Positions 15,932 through 24,516 of a DNA stretch of 64,000 nt are shown in pieces. A program made the position numbers and the translations under genes. Each line of letters opens with the position of its first letter. Position 1 is the first letter of the stretch. The notes below the pieces were generated by a model, which did no database searches, was not told the DNA's origin, and worked only from the letters and a program-made list of their open reading frames with translations. The stretch is taken from NCBI GenBank assembly GCA_037138755.1, contig JBAXHT010000001.1:1025805-1089804 (forward strand), read 5' to 3'. This stretch comes from Armatimonadota bacterium (GTDB taxonomy: Bacteria; Armatimonadota; Fimbriimonadia; Fimbriimonadales; Fimbriimonadaceae).

Positions 15932-17842
15932 ATGGCAGCACAGCGTACAGTGATCGTCGTCGGCGGAGGGCTCGCCGGACTTATGGCAGCAATGAAGCTG
16001 GCCGAGGCCGGGAACAAGGTCAAAATCTTCAGCGTCGTCCCCGTCAAACGGTCGCACTCGGTGTGCGCCCAGGGCGGCATCAACGGTGCGGTTAACCTTC
16101 GCGGAGAAGGAGATTCGCCGTATCTTCACTTCGAAGACACGATCACCGGCGGAGACTTCCTGAACCACCAGCCCCCCGTCATGCGGATGGCCGAGCGTGC
16201 TCCTGCGATCATTTACCTTTTGGACCGAATGGGTGTTCCGTTCAACCGAACTTCCGAAGGCCTACTTTCCTTCCGCCGCTTCGGAGGCACTCTGAAGCAC
16301 CGAACCGCTTACGCTGGAGCAACCACTGGCCAGCAGCTCCTTTACGCCCTTGATGAACAAGTCAGAAGGTGGGAAACCATGAACCTCGTCGAGAAGTATG
16401 AGGGCTACGAGTTCATCAGCATCATCAAGGACTCCGAGGGTCGCTGCCGAGGCATCACCAGCCAGAACCTTCGAACAATGGAGATCGAGGCATTCGCCGC
16501 CGATGCCGTCGTCATGGCGACCGGCGGAAACGGACTCATCTTCGGAAAGTCCACCAACTCGATCATCAATACCGGTTCCGCAGTTTCGGTTTGCTACCAA
16601 CAGGGCGCCAAGTACGGCAACCCGGAGATGGTCCAGATTCACCCGACCGCAATCCCCGGTGAGGACAAGTGCCGACTCATCTCCGAATCCGTTCGCGGTG
16701 AAGGCGGCCGAATCTGGGTTCCGAGCAACCCAGATGACCAGCGAAAAGGCGTCGATATTCCCGAAGGCGAACGACGCTACATCTGCGAAGAACTTGACAG
16801 CAAATACGGCAACCTCCTCAGCCGAGACATCGTCAGCTTCATCATCTACTGCACCTGCCGAATGGGCAACGGGGTCAAGGGTCGCCAGCAGGTCTACCTC
16901 GACATCACCCAGCTCCATGATAAGCGGGGCGGACCTTGGAGCCGACAGACGATTAACGACAAGCTCGAAGGTGTTCTCGAAATCTACGAGAAGTTCATGC
17001 GCGAGGATCCGATCGAGAATCCGATGCGGATTTATCCAGCCGTTCACTACACCATGGGCGGGCTCTGGGTGGACTACGAAACCAACGGCGACAACACCTG
17101 GGATGTGGAAAGCCCACGTAACCAAATGACCAACGTCCCCGGATTGTATGCCGCTGGCGAGTGTGAGTTCCAATACCACGGCGCAAACCGCCTTGGCGCA
17201 AACGCTCTGCTGGCCTGTTTGGTTGGTGGAGAAATCGCCGCCGAAGGCATCATGGCTTACCTTCAGAAGGGCGACGTTGCCGCGGATTCGCTTCCGTCTT
17301 CTGCTCTGGACGACGCTCGAAATGAGCAACAGTCGATCTACAACACCCTGGCAGGCTCAAACGGCACCGAGAACCCTTACGCACTCCACGCCGAGCTGGC
17401 AGACGTCATGTGGAACAACTGCGGAATCTGGCGCGTTCAGGCCGATCTGGTTAAGGCGCGCGGGTCGCTCGATGATCTGGCGGCTCGGGCTCGACAGTGT
17501 GGACTGACAGATGCTTCTGGCTGGACCAATCAAGCCGTCCCGTTCACCCGTGCGCTGATCAACATGATCGAGCAATCGAAGGCGATTGTCGATGGTGCGA
17601 TAGTCCGCGACGAAAGCCGTGGTGCCCACTTCAAGATGGACACTCCGGAGCGTTCGGACACCGACTGGCTCAAGACCACCTTGGCGAGCTACGACAACGG
17701 CAGGACCAAGTTTGAATTCGAGCCCATCGACTGCCGCTTCATCGCTCCAAGAGCGCGAAAGTATGCCGTCAACCAGATCGGAATCGTCAAAAAGATCATG
17801 GGCGAAAACTTCCTCGAAGGCTTCGCCGGCGCGGCGAAGTAG
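15932..17842 (+). CDS. sdhA: Succinate dehydrogenase/fumarate reductase flavoprotein subunit
   Basis: Oxidises succinate to fumarate and passes electrons through the iron-sulfur subunit to menaquinone at the inner membrane. The FAD-binding start is VIVVGGGLAGLMAA; the covalent-FAD histidine is in RSHSVCAQGGI; HPTAIPGEDKCRLISESVRGE is split across HPTAIPG and ISESVRGEGG, holding active-site residues; GLYAAGECEFQYHGANRLG is the C-terminal FAD motif. The sequence style is that of B. subtilis-type (menaquinone) enzymes, 636 aa. No sdhB or sdhC flanks it, and a strong terminator follows, so the other subunits must be elsewhere. Confidence 0.95.
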   Translation: MAAQRTVIVVGGGLAGLMAAMKLAEAGNKVKIFSVVPVKRSHSVCAQGGINGAVNLRGEGDSPYLHFEDTITGGDFLNHQPPVMRMAERAPAIIYLLDRMGVPFNRTSEGLLSFRRFGGTLKHRTAYAGATTGQQLLYALDEQVRRWETMNLVEKYEGYEFISIIKDSEGRCRGITSQNLRTMEIEAFAADAVVMATGGNGLIFGKSTNSIINTGSAVSVCYQQGAKYGNPEMVQIHPTAIPGEDKCRLISESVRGEGGRIWVPSNPDDQRKGVDIPEGERRYICEELDSKYGNLLSRDIVSFIIYCTCRMGNGVKGRQQVYLDITQLHDKRGGPWSRQTINDKLEGVLEIYEKFMREDPIENPMRIYPAVHYTMGGLWVDYETNGDNTWDVESPRNQMTNVPGLYAAGECEFQYHGANRLGANALLACLVGGEIAAEGIMAYLQKGDVAADSLPSSALDDARNEQQSIYNTLAGSNGTENPYALHAELADVMWNNCGIWRVQADLVKARGSLDDLAARARQCGLTDASGWTNQAVPFTRALINMIEQSKAIVDGAIVRDESRGAHFKMDTPERSDTDWLKTTLASYDNGRTKFEFEPIDCRFIAPRARKYAVNQIGIVKKIMGENFLEGFAGAAK

Positions 17843-17865
17843 CCGGAAGCTACTTCGGATACTCA

Positions 17866-17897
17866 AACGGGGTTGCCAGTTGGCAACCCCGTTTTCA
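17866..17897. terminator. Strong bidirectional terminator after sdhA
   Basis: AACGGGGTTGCCA pairs perfectly with TGGCAACCCCGTT (13 bp, 2-nt loop) and is followed by TTTC. Read on the minus strand the tail is also T-rich, so it can serve the convergent ThuA-like gene that ends 14 bp away. Confidence 0.88.
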
Positions 17898-17910
17898 TCA
17901 CACGGTCAGA

Positions 17911-18573
17911 CTACTTGGCTGCCCAGAGGAATCCGCGTCTCATTAGCTCCTTGGGAACTTCAGCTTCTAGGACATCGGCATGATGCCCAAGAGCATTGTA
18001 AAACACCCGCCCGGCGCCGTACATCTTTGTGTAAACCTGGGGCATCTTGCATGGATTCCCGACGTGCGGACCGTCCACTCCGGGCAGAGGAAAATCGCAC
18101 GTAGCCAGAACGTTCACACCTGGATCGACGTGCAAGTAGTACTGCTCCGAAACCACTTCAAAGTCGGGTAGTCCCGCAGTAATCTCATGCGAATTTGGAC
18201 CCATGTTCACCATATAACGAACTCCGTCGTTCCCCGGATGAGCGACCCATTGTGACCCGGTCATGAACTGCCATTCGGTGTTCGTCCGGAAAGCATCGCA
18301 CATTCCACCGTGGCACCCTGCGATACCGATTCCTTTCTCAGCAACTGCAATGCGGACGGGCTCAAACTGCTCCGGCTTGATTTCGCTCATCGTGTAGACC
18401 GGCACTAACAAGTTGTGCGAATACACAAACTCGGCGTCGGCAAAGGAATCGAGGGTATTCGAAACGGTGACCGAAAAGCCCTCGGCAACCAACAAGTCCC
18501 GGAAGAAGTAGGCAACTTTCTCCGGTTCGTGTCCATCCCATCCACCCCAAACAATCAGCGCACTCTTTGACAT
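17911..18573 (-). CDS. ThuA-like domain protein (220 aa)
   Basis: Matches the ThuA family, a class-I glutamine-amidotransferase-like fold first linked to trehalose utilisation and often fused to or near sugar dehydrogenases. Visible: LIVWGGWDGHEPE at the start, GIGIAGCHGGMCDAFR (Cys in the nucleophile-elbow-like position), then GPNSHEITAGLPDF and EQYYLHVDPG, all typical of the family. No signal peptide. Biochemical role is unsettled for the family. It is monocistronic, divergent from the tricorn-like gene. Confidence 0.87.
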   Translation of the reverse strand: MSKSALIVWGGWDGHEPEKVAYFFRDLLVAEGFSVTVSNTLDSFADAEFVYSHNLLVPVYTMSEIKPEQFEPVRIAVAEKGIGIAGCHGGMCDAFRTNTEWQFMTGSQWVAHPGNDGVRYMVNMGPNSHEITAGLPDFEVVSEQYYLHVDPGVNVLATCDFPLPGVDGPHVGNPCKMPQVYTKMYGAGRVFYNALGHHADVLEAEVPKELMRRGFLWAAK

Positions 18574-18607
18574 CGAGTCCAGCTTACCAACTGAGCACTA
18601 GCTCACA

Positions 18608-18620
18608 AATTGTAACAATT
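18608..18620. promoter_or_regulatory. Small palindrome between thuA-like and tricorn genes
   Basis: AATTGT-A-ACAATT in the divergent intergenic region. A candidate operator; no promoter boxes are clear around it. Confidence 0.25.
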
Positions 18621-18707
18621 CGAAACCAAAACGTACACCCTCCCGGTATAGACTCCCGTAAGAACTTACAGGGCGTGCTTTCGCATCCCGATTTTCTGGA
18701 ATTCACT

Positions 18708-21700
18708 ATGGGATCAGTTACCATCATCGCCCTCGCCACTGCCATGCTAGGCAAACAAGGCGCAACCATCGAACCGCGCCTTCTTCGGCAACCCGACATC
18801 CACGGCAACAATGTTGTGTTCTGCTATGCCGGAGACCTTTGGGTTTCAACCACCGAGAATGGCAACATTGCACGCCGACTCACAAGCGGTAGCGGAGCTG
18901 AATCTCGCCCACACTTTTCTCCCGACGGAAAGACCATCGCCTTTACCGCGACTTACGATGGTTCCGGAAACGTTTTCACAATCCCGCTTGAGGGTGGCGA
19001 GCCAAAGCGACTGACCTACGGAAATAACGACCAATGCCTCGGTTGGACCCCCGACGGAAAGATCATGTTTGCGACTCCAGAGGGCCAGCCCTATGGTGGT
19101 CGTCAGCCTCAACTGCTACTGGTTAATGCGAAAGGAGGGCTCCCACAGACCACTCCGATCAAAGAAATTGCGACCGGAATGATGACTGAAGATGGCAAGA
19201 AGCTGGTTTACAACCGAGTAAATAGCTTCAACTTTAACTGGAGACGCTACCGCGGCGGAACCCAAGGCAAGGTTTCTATTTATGACCTTGCAACAAATGA
19301 ATATTCGGAGCTTCCGGCGAAGCGAGATCAGAATTTCCACCCGCTCGTCGTAGGGAATTCGATCTATTTCATCTCCGACCGAGCCAACGGAACGCTCAAT
19401 CTCTTTAAGAACGAGAAGGGTAAGGACACTCAGCTCACCAACGATAGCCAAAGCGATATCAAGTGGCCAGAGACCGACGGTAAGACGATCATCTACGAGC
19501 GCGACGGCTTCCTTGTCCACTTCGACCCGGCTACTGGCAAAGAGAAGAAACTCTCCCCAAAGATTCTTAGCGAAAACCTTGGTTCTCGACCAACACTGAA
19601 GAATTTGCAGCCATATCTTAGCGATTTCTCGATTTCGCCAAGCGGAAATCGCGTCGCAGTAAACGCGAGAGGAGAGCTCTTCTCAGTCCCGGCTAGAACC
19701 GGAGAGACTCGGAATATGAGCCGGACCAGCGGTGTTCGCGAAGAGGCCCCGCGCTGGTCGCCGGACGGGAAAAGCATTGCCTACATTTCGGACGCATCTG
19801 GAGAAAGAGAGATCTACCTCCAGCCCCAAGGTGGCGGATCTCCGGTTCAACTGACGAACAAGACGGGCTTCCGGATTGAGGGCCTTGTCTGGAGTCCTGA
19901 CAGTAAGTTCCTGGTTATCAACAGCCCAATCGCAGCCTACAAGCTAGACCCTTCAACTAAGCAAATCATCGAGATCGCTGACTTCCCCTACGGCGGAGGA
20001 TCAATCGACGTCTCGCCAGATGGAAAGTGGCTGGCTTACACTCAAGCTGGCACAAATGCTAACAGCGCACTCTGGCTTTACGAAGTCGAAAGTGGCAAAC
20101 GAACGAAGCTCACTGAAGGCTTTTTCAATGACGGATCTGCCGTGTTCGACCGTGAGCGTCCGTACTTGTACTTCTCATCAGATCGCACATTCGAACCAAC
20201 CTTCGGTCGTTTTGAGTTCAGCCTTAAAGTTGAAGATACGACCCGCATGTATGCAGTAGCGCTCACAAAGGACGCTCCGAACCCGTTCCTGGATCGCAAC
20301 GACGAGGAGCCAGAGCAAGGAGCCAAGCCTCCCGAAAAGCCAGCCGCAGCCGCCGCAGGAGAGCCAAAGCCGAGCATTGAGCTCGACGGTATTGCAAGTC
20401 GCATCATGGTTCTGCCGCTCCCTCCAGGGAGCTACAATGCTTTGACTGGCCTCGGCAACGGGTTTGCCTATATATCTGGTGGAGTTCTGTTCCAGTACAG
20501 CCTCGGCTCGAAGGCTCCGACCCCTCTGTACGAAGGCACGGGGTCAGTTGATTTCACTCCAGATCGCAAGAAAATGGCGGTGTTGGGTCGGGGAGGATTG
20601 CAGATCCTGCCTGTGGCACCCGGCGGTCAGCCCGGACCGGGCCGCGTTGATCTTAGCAACGTGGAAGCGGTGATTGATGCTAAAGCCGAGTACAAGCAAA
20701 TTTTCTGGGACGTTTGGCGCTACGAGCGAGACCATTTCTACGACGCTTCGATGGGCGGCCAAGACTGGCTCGCAATCGGCAAAAAGTATGAGGGATACCT
20801 CCAGTATGTTAATCACCGTGGTGATCTTAACTACATTCTGGGCCTACTGATCGGCGAACTCGGAACCGGGCACGCCTACATTCAGGGTCAGGGTGATCTC
20901 GGCCAGGGTTCCCCTCGGATTCCCGTCGGAAACCTCTGTGCCGATCTTGAAGTCTTCGGGGATGGCGTTCGATTCGCAAAGATTCTTCGAGGATTCAACG
21001 ACGAAGAGCCATACCAAACCCCGCTGGGACTCCCAGGGATCGATGTTAAAGATGGGGAATACCTCGTGGCAATCGACGGAAACGCCATCACCGCTGAAAC
21101 GAATCCCTCGGAGTTCCTCGTGGGGAAAGTTGGAAAGACGGTCACGCTGATGGTCAACTCCAAGCCAGGAATGGAGGGCGCGAGGAAAGTTCGCGTGAAA
21201 CCCATTGCGACCGACATCCAGGCTCGCTACTGGGATTTCGTTGAAGGTAACCGGAAAAAGGTCGCCGAACTCTCAGGAGGTCGGATCGGTTACATGCACA
21301 TCTCCAACACCGCTGCCGAAGGTTCGCACGATCTCGTCCGAGGGTTCTACAACCAAACCGACAAAGATGCCGTCCTCGTTGACGAGCGCTGGAACGGAGG
21401 TGGTTACATCCAACCGTGGTTCGTCGATACCCTTGCTCGAAAGAAGAAGGCGATGATCCAGCCTCGCTACGGAGCCGATCAGCCTGAGGCCCCCGTCATC
21501 GAAGGGCCCATGTGCCTTCTTATCAACGGTTATGCGGGATCAGGCGGAGACTTCTTCCCCTACATGTTCCGCCAAGCGGGACGTGGTCCGCTCATTGGAA
21601 AACGAACTTGGGGCGGATTGGTTGGAATCAGTGGTGGGATCAACTTGATCGATGGCGGAAACGTCACTAGTCCCAACTTTGCCATCTACAATCCGGAAAC

Positions 21701-21899
21701 TGGTGAAATCATTGCCGAGAATCAAGGAATTGATCCTGATATCGACATTGATTCTCGCCCTGATCTGATTGCGAAAGGTCAAGATCCACAGCTTGAAGCA
21801 GGAGTCAAATACTTGCTCGAACAGCTCTCAAAGCTGCCTCCGAAAAAGGTTCGCACTAAGGTTCCTCAGGTCGGCAAGAACGGCAAAATCAATCCCTAA
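18708..21899 (+). CDS. Tricorn-type protease (S41) with beta-propeller and PDZ domains
   Basis: A peptidase that degrades oligopeptides, with WD40/TolB-like propeller blades over roughly residues 20-600 (repeated SPDGK and W(S/T)PDGK motifs), a core domain, a PDZ domain around 770-870 and an S41 serine protease domain. The catalytic set matches archaeal tricorn: His722 in GTGHAY, nucleophile Ser945 in NGYAGSGGD and Glu1004 in AENQGIDPD. ATG at 18708 is preferred over the longer frame because it gives a hydrophobic, signal-like N-terminus; 1063 aa is normal for the family. Probably exported or periplasmic. Its likely terminator lies inside the convergent HAD gene. Confidence 0.92.
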   Translation: MGSVTIIALATAMLGKQGATIEPRLLRQPDIHGNNVVFCYAGDLWVSTTENGNIARRLTSGSGAESRPHFSPDGKTIAFTATYDGSGNVFTIPLEGGEPKRLTYGNNDQCLGWTPDGKIMFATPEGQPYGGRQPQLLLVNAKGGLPQTTPIKEIATGMMTEDGKKLVYNRVNSFNFNWRRYRGGTQGKVSIYDLATNEYSELPAKRDQNFHPLVVGNSIYFISDRANGTLNLFKNEKGKDTQLTNDSQSDIKWPETDGKTIIYERDGFLVHFDPATGKEKKLSPKILSENLGSRPTLKNLQPYLSDFSISPSGNRVAVNARGELFSVPARTGETRNMSRTSGVREEAPRWSPDGKSIAYISDASGEREIYLQPQGGGSPVQLTNKTGFRIEGLVWSPDSKFLVINSPIAAYKLDPSTKQIIEIADFPYGGGSIDVSPDGKWLAYTQAGTNANSALWLYEVESGKRTKLTEGFFNDGSAVFDRERPYLYFSSDRTFEPTFGRFEFSLKVEDTTRMYAVALTKDAPNPFLDRNDEEPEQGAKPPEKPAAAAAGEPKPSIELDGIASRIMVLPLPPGSYNALTGLGNGFAYISGGVLFQYSLGSKAPTPLYEGTGSVDFTPDRKKMAVLGRGGLQILPVAPGGQPGPGRVDLSNVEAVIDAKAEYKQIFWDVWRYERDHFYDASMGGQDWLAIGKKYEGYLQYVNHRGDLNYILGLLIGELGTGHAYIQGQGDLGQGSPRIPVGNLCADLEVFGDGVRFAKILRGFNDEEPYQTPLGLPGIDVKDGEYLVAIDGNAITAETNPSEFLVGKVGKTVTLMVNSKPGMEGARKVRVKPIATDIQARYWDFVEGNRKKVAELSGGRIGYMHISNTAAEGSHDLVRGFYNQTDKDAVLVDERWNGGGYIQPWFVDTLARKKKAMIQPRYGADQPEAPVIEGPMCLLINGYAGSGGDFFPYMFRQAGRGPLIGKRTWGGLVGISGGINLIDGGNVTSPNFAIYNPETGEIIAENQGIDPDIDIDSRPDLIAKGQDPQLEAGVKYLLEQLSKLPPKKVRTKVPQVGKNGKINP

Positions 21900-21902
21900 C
21901 GG

Positions 21903-22679
21903 CTAGAGGAGTTCGAGGAGGCCCCCGATGGAAGCAGTTCCGACGGGGGCTTCTTTGTCGACGCCGGTCGTCACTAAAACCCCGGTGCATCCTGCAGCTT
22001 TGGCGAACATCAGGTCGGTATCGATTCGATCGCCCACAACAAGAGTTTCTGACGCGGCTATCTTTTCCGCCTGAAGAACGTGGAAAAGCATGTACGGATT
22101 TGGCTTTCCTATCACGGTGGGTTTGAGTTCCGTACAAGCTGAAAGCGCTCCTAAAATTGCACCAGCACCGGGAGCAAACCGACCACCCGCGAGCGGATAT
22201 GTGGCATCGTTATTTGTTCCGATCAGTCGTGCTCCCCCGAGTACACACTGCAACGCTGAATCCAGCAATTCATAGCTCAAAGCTTCGCGACAGATGCCCG
22301 CGACGACAGCATCCACCGAACCAGACACCGGATGCACCCGCAAGCTATTAAAGTTCACGACCCCAATGCCTTCATCGATCAAGGTTTCAACCAAACCAGG
22401 CTCTCCGACCACGAACACTCGCCGGATGCCGACGGCGGCGCAGTACCGGGCTGCAGCGCGACCACTGGTGAGAATCTCCGCGGGTCGGGCCTGGATTCCC
22501 ATTCTCGCGAGCTTAGCTACGTACGCCGTTTCGGTTTGGCTGGAGTTGTTTGTGGCGAAGAAAATACGTGCGTCAGTCTTTCGTAACTCTCGAAGTGCTT
22601 CTGCTGCGCCCGCGATCACCTGATCACCCCGGTAGATCGTTCCGTCAAGATCAAAAACGTAGCACGAGTAACGTCGCAC
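21903..22679 (-). CDS. HAD-IIA phosphatase, NagD/p-nitrophenylphosphatase type (258 aa)
   Basis: Hydrolyses small phosphate esters (sugar or nucleotide phosphates, phosphoglycolate). HAD motif I is FDLDGTIYRG (Asp10 and Asp12), motif II FFATNNSS, the Lys motif GKPNP, and motif IV GDRIDTD. The C2-type cap lies between motifs II and III, defining subclass IIA. Length is usual. The start at 22679 faces menG across a 92-bp spacer that holds a long inverted repeat. The actual substrate cannot be read from sequence. Confidence 0.9.
   Translation of the reverse strand: MRRYSCYVFDLDGTIYRGDQVIAGAAEALRELRKTDARIFFATNNSSQTETAYVAKLARMGIQARPAEILTSGRAAARYCAAVGIRRVFVVGEPGLVETLIDEGIGVVNFNSLRVHPVSGSVDAVVAGICREALSYELLDSALQCVLGGARLIGTNNDATYPLAGGRFAPGAGAILGALSACTELKPTVIGKPNPYMLFHVLQAEKIAASETLVVGDRIDTDLMFAKAAGCTGVLVTTGVDKEAPVGTASIGGLLELL
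21921..21956 (+). terminator. Terminator of the tricorn gene inside the HAD coding region
   Basis: GCCCCCG and CGGGGGC pair, with inner GGAA/TTCC extending the stem, followed by TTCTTT. It begins 22 bp after the tricorn stop and is fully within the 3' end of the antisense HAD gene. Confidence 0.65.
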
Positions 22680-22705
22680 GGCTCATTCTATTCCACAGTT
22701 CATCT

Positions 22706-22747
22706 CAAAATGATTGTTTCATAAAATTCTGAAACTTCAATCATTTG
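22706..22747. promoter_or_regulatory. Long imperfect inverted repeat between HAD gene and menG
   Basis: Arms CAAAATGATTGTTTCA and TGAAACTTCAATCATTTG match with small gaps around an 8-bp centre. It lies in the divergent promoter region and could be a regulator-binding site or hairpin. Confidence 0.4.
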
Positions 22748-22771
22748 CCGTCGTAGAACGGTATAACTCTA

Positions 22772-23506
22772 GTGAGCAACATGACTCCGCAAACTCCCAC
22801 CCGGCCCATCTGGGAAGCACAAGGCGACGAAAAGCGTCGCGAAGTGCAGGGAATGTTCAGTGCAATTGCGCCGAGCTATGATCGCGCCAATGCGTTGATG
22901 AGCTTCAATTTGCACCAGCAGTGGCGAAAATTCGCTGCTTCGAAACTCATGCTCCGAGAGGGTGACACCGTTCTTGATCTCTGCACCGGCACTGGCGACT
23001 TCCTTCCGATCCACCGCTCTCTAGTCGGAGGCGCGGGAATTCTCCTCGGCATCGACTTTTGCCCTCCGATGCTGGTTCGGGCCGCGAACAAGGACGCGGA
23101 GGCAACCCTTTCGGTAGGAGACGCATGTTCAATTCCCCTGGCAAACCGTTCAGTAGAAGGCGTCTCGGTCGGCTGGGGAATTCGCAATGTGCCAGACATC
23201 GACCAAGCGCACAGCGAAATCTATAGGGTTCTGAAGCCAGGGAAACGATTTGTCAGCATCGACTGTGCCGAGCCACAATCAGCCCTGATTCGGGTTGCAA
23301 CGAGCATCTTGCGAACTCCGATGCTCGGATTTTTGGGGAAGCTCCTTGGTAGCCAAGAAGCATACAAGTACCTGAGCGAGAGCACAGCAAGATTTAAGAC
23401 CAGAGAAGAACTAGCCGCCTCAATGCAGAGCGCTGGCTTCATCGACGTCCACTACAAAAACCTCATGCTGGGCAATATTTGCGTGCATTGGGGGACAAAA
23501 CCATGA
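22772..23506 (+). CDS. ubiE: Demethylmenaquinone methyltransferase, MenG/UbiE family
   Basis: SAM-dependent C-methylation of the quinone ring in the last step of menaquinone synthesis. SAM motif I is VLDLCTGTGDF; GMFSAIAPSYDRANALMS near the start and VGWGIRNVPD are family signatures. 244 aa is normal. GTG at 22772 or ATG at 22781 could start it. The ATGA overlap with the polyprenyl synthase gene makes a compact quinone operon: head-group methylation plus side-chain synthesis. Confidence 0.93.
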   Translation: MSNMTPQTPTRPIWEAQGDEKRREVQGMFSAIAPSYDRANALMSFNLHQQWRKFAASKLMLREGDTVLDLCTGTGDFLPIHRSLVGGAGILLGIDFCPPMLVRAANKDAEATLSVGDACSIPLANRSVEGVSVGWGIRNVPDIDQAHSEIYRVLKPGKRFVSIDCAEPQSALIRVATSILRTPMLGFLGKLLGSQEAYKYLSESTARFKTREELAASMQSAGFIDVHYKNLMLGNICVHWGTKP

Positions 23507-24516
23507 GCCAATCCGCAATCCATATCCTCTCCAACCCTGAGCTCCGAGCCGAACTGCTTGGTCGGGTTTCCGATGAAGTCGCCGAGATCGAGCGCGAAAT
23601 ACGCCTCGCAGTTGACTCGAAAGTTGAGATCATCCGGCAAGTTGCCGATCACACGCTGAGCGCTGGCGGCAAGCGACTCCGCCCCGCATTTGTGATTCTC
23701 GCCGGAAAAGCGGTCAACCCTGACGTGGACGAGGACCGCTTGCGTCGCTTAGGAGCTTGCATGGAGATCATCCATATGGCAACGCTCGTTCACGATGATG
23801 TTCTCGACAATTCGCCTACTCGTCGCGGAAAGCCTACAGCGAGCGCGACGTTTGGGAACATCGCGGCGATCATGTCGGGCGATGTGTTTCTTGCCAAGGC
23901 GATGCTGTTGTTAGCAAACGACGGCGATCTGGATGTCATCCGCACCGTCAGTGCTGCGGTGACAGAGATCGCGGAAGGCGAAGTGCTCGAGATCGAGGCG
24001 AGGGGCGATTTTGACCTGGACGAAACTGCACATCTTAACATCCTCAAGATGAAAACGGCGGCGTTCATTCGCTGCTGCTGCGAAATCGGGGCGCTTGCGG
24101 CAGGAGGCACCAAGGCCCAGGTCGCCGCTCTGGGCAGCTACGGCGAAAAGGCAGGAATCGCCTTCCAGATCGCCGATGACCTTCTCGATTACCGAGGCGA
24201 CAAGGCGAAGACAGGCAAGCCGGTCGCCACTGACTTTCGAGAAGGGCAGGCAACCTTGCCGCTGATCTATCTTCGCGAAAAGCTGAGCGATGCTGAACTC
24301 CAAATCGCGCGAAGGCGATTTGGCGGAACTGTGAACGAAGATGAGATTCGGATGATCTGCGACTGGATGGCAAGCAGAGGGGCTTTCACTCGGTCTGAAG
24401 AAATCGCTCAAAGATACATTGATCAAGCTCAAGCTGACCTGGACACCCTGGAACCAAGCATGGCTAGAGAGATGTTATCCGCGATTTCAGAGTACGTGTT
24501 GGCTCGACAGGCTTAA
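23503..24516 (+). CDS. Polyprenyl diphosphate synthase (menaquinone side chain)
   Basis: Condenses isopentenyl diphosphate units onto an allylic primer to make the long chain for menaquinone. Shows GGKRLRP (substrate binding), first Asp-rich motif HDDVLDNSPTRRGKP, and second Asp-rich motif IADDLLDYRGDK; MEIIHMATLVHDD sets chain-length residues. ATG at 23503, overlapping the ubiE stop by 4 bp, is preferred over an upstream ATG inside ubiE; this gives 337 aa. Chain length (C35 to C45) is not readable. The 3' end overlaps the convergent GNAT gene in a shared TTAA. Confidence 0.93.
   Translation: MSQSAIHILSNPELRAELLGRVSDEVAEIEREIRLAVDSKVEIIRQVADHTLSAGGKRLRPAFVILAGKAVNPDVDEDRLRRLGACMEIIHMATLVHDDVLDNSPTRRGKPTASATFGNIAAIMSGDVFLAKAMLLLANDGDLDVIRTVSAAVTEIAEGEVLEIEARGDFDLDETAHLNILKMKTAAFIRCCCEIGALAAGGTKAQVAALGSYGEKAGIAFQIADDLLDYRGDKAKTGKPVATDFREGQATLPLIYLREKLSDAELQIARRRFGGTVNEDEIRMICDWMASRGAFTRSEEIAQRYIDQAQADLDTLEPSMAREMLSAISEYVLARQA

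Noticed and set aside
16262-17329. 355-aa minus-strand ORF opposite sdhA
   Set aside because: Antisense to conserved SdhA motifs; no start signal.
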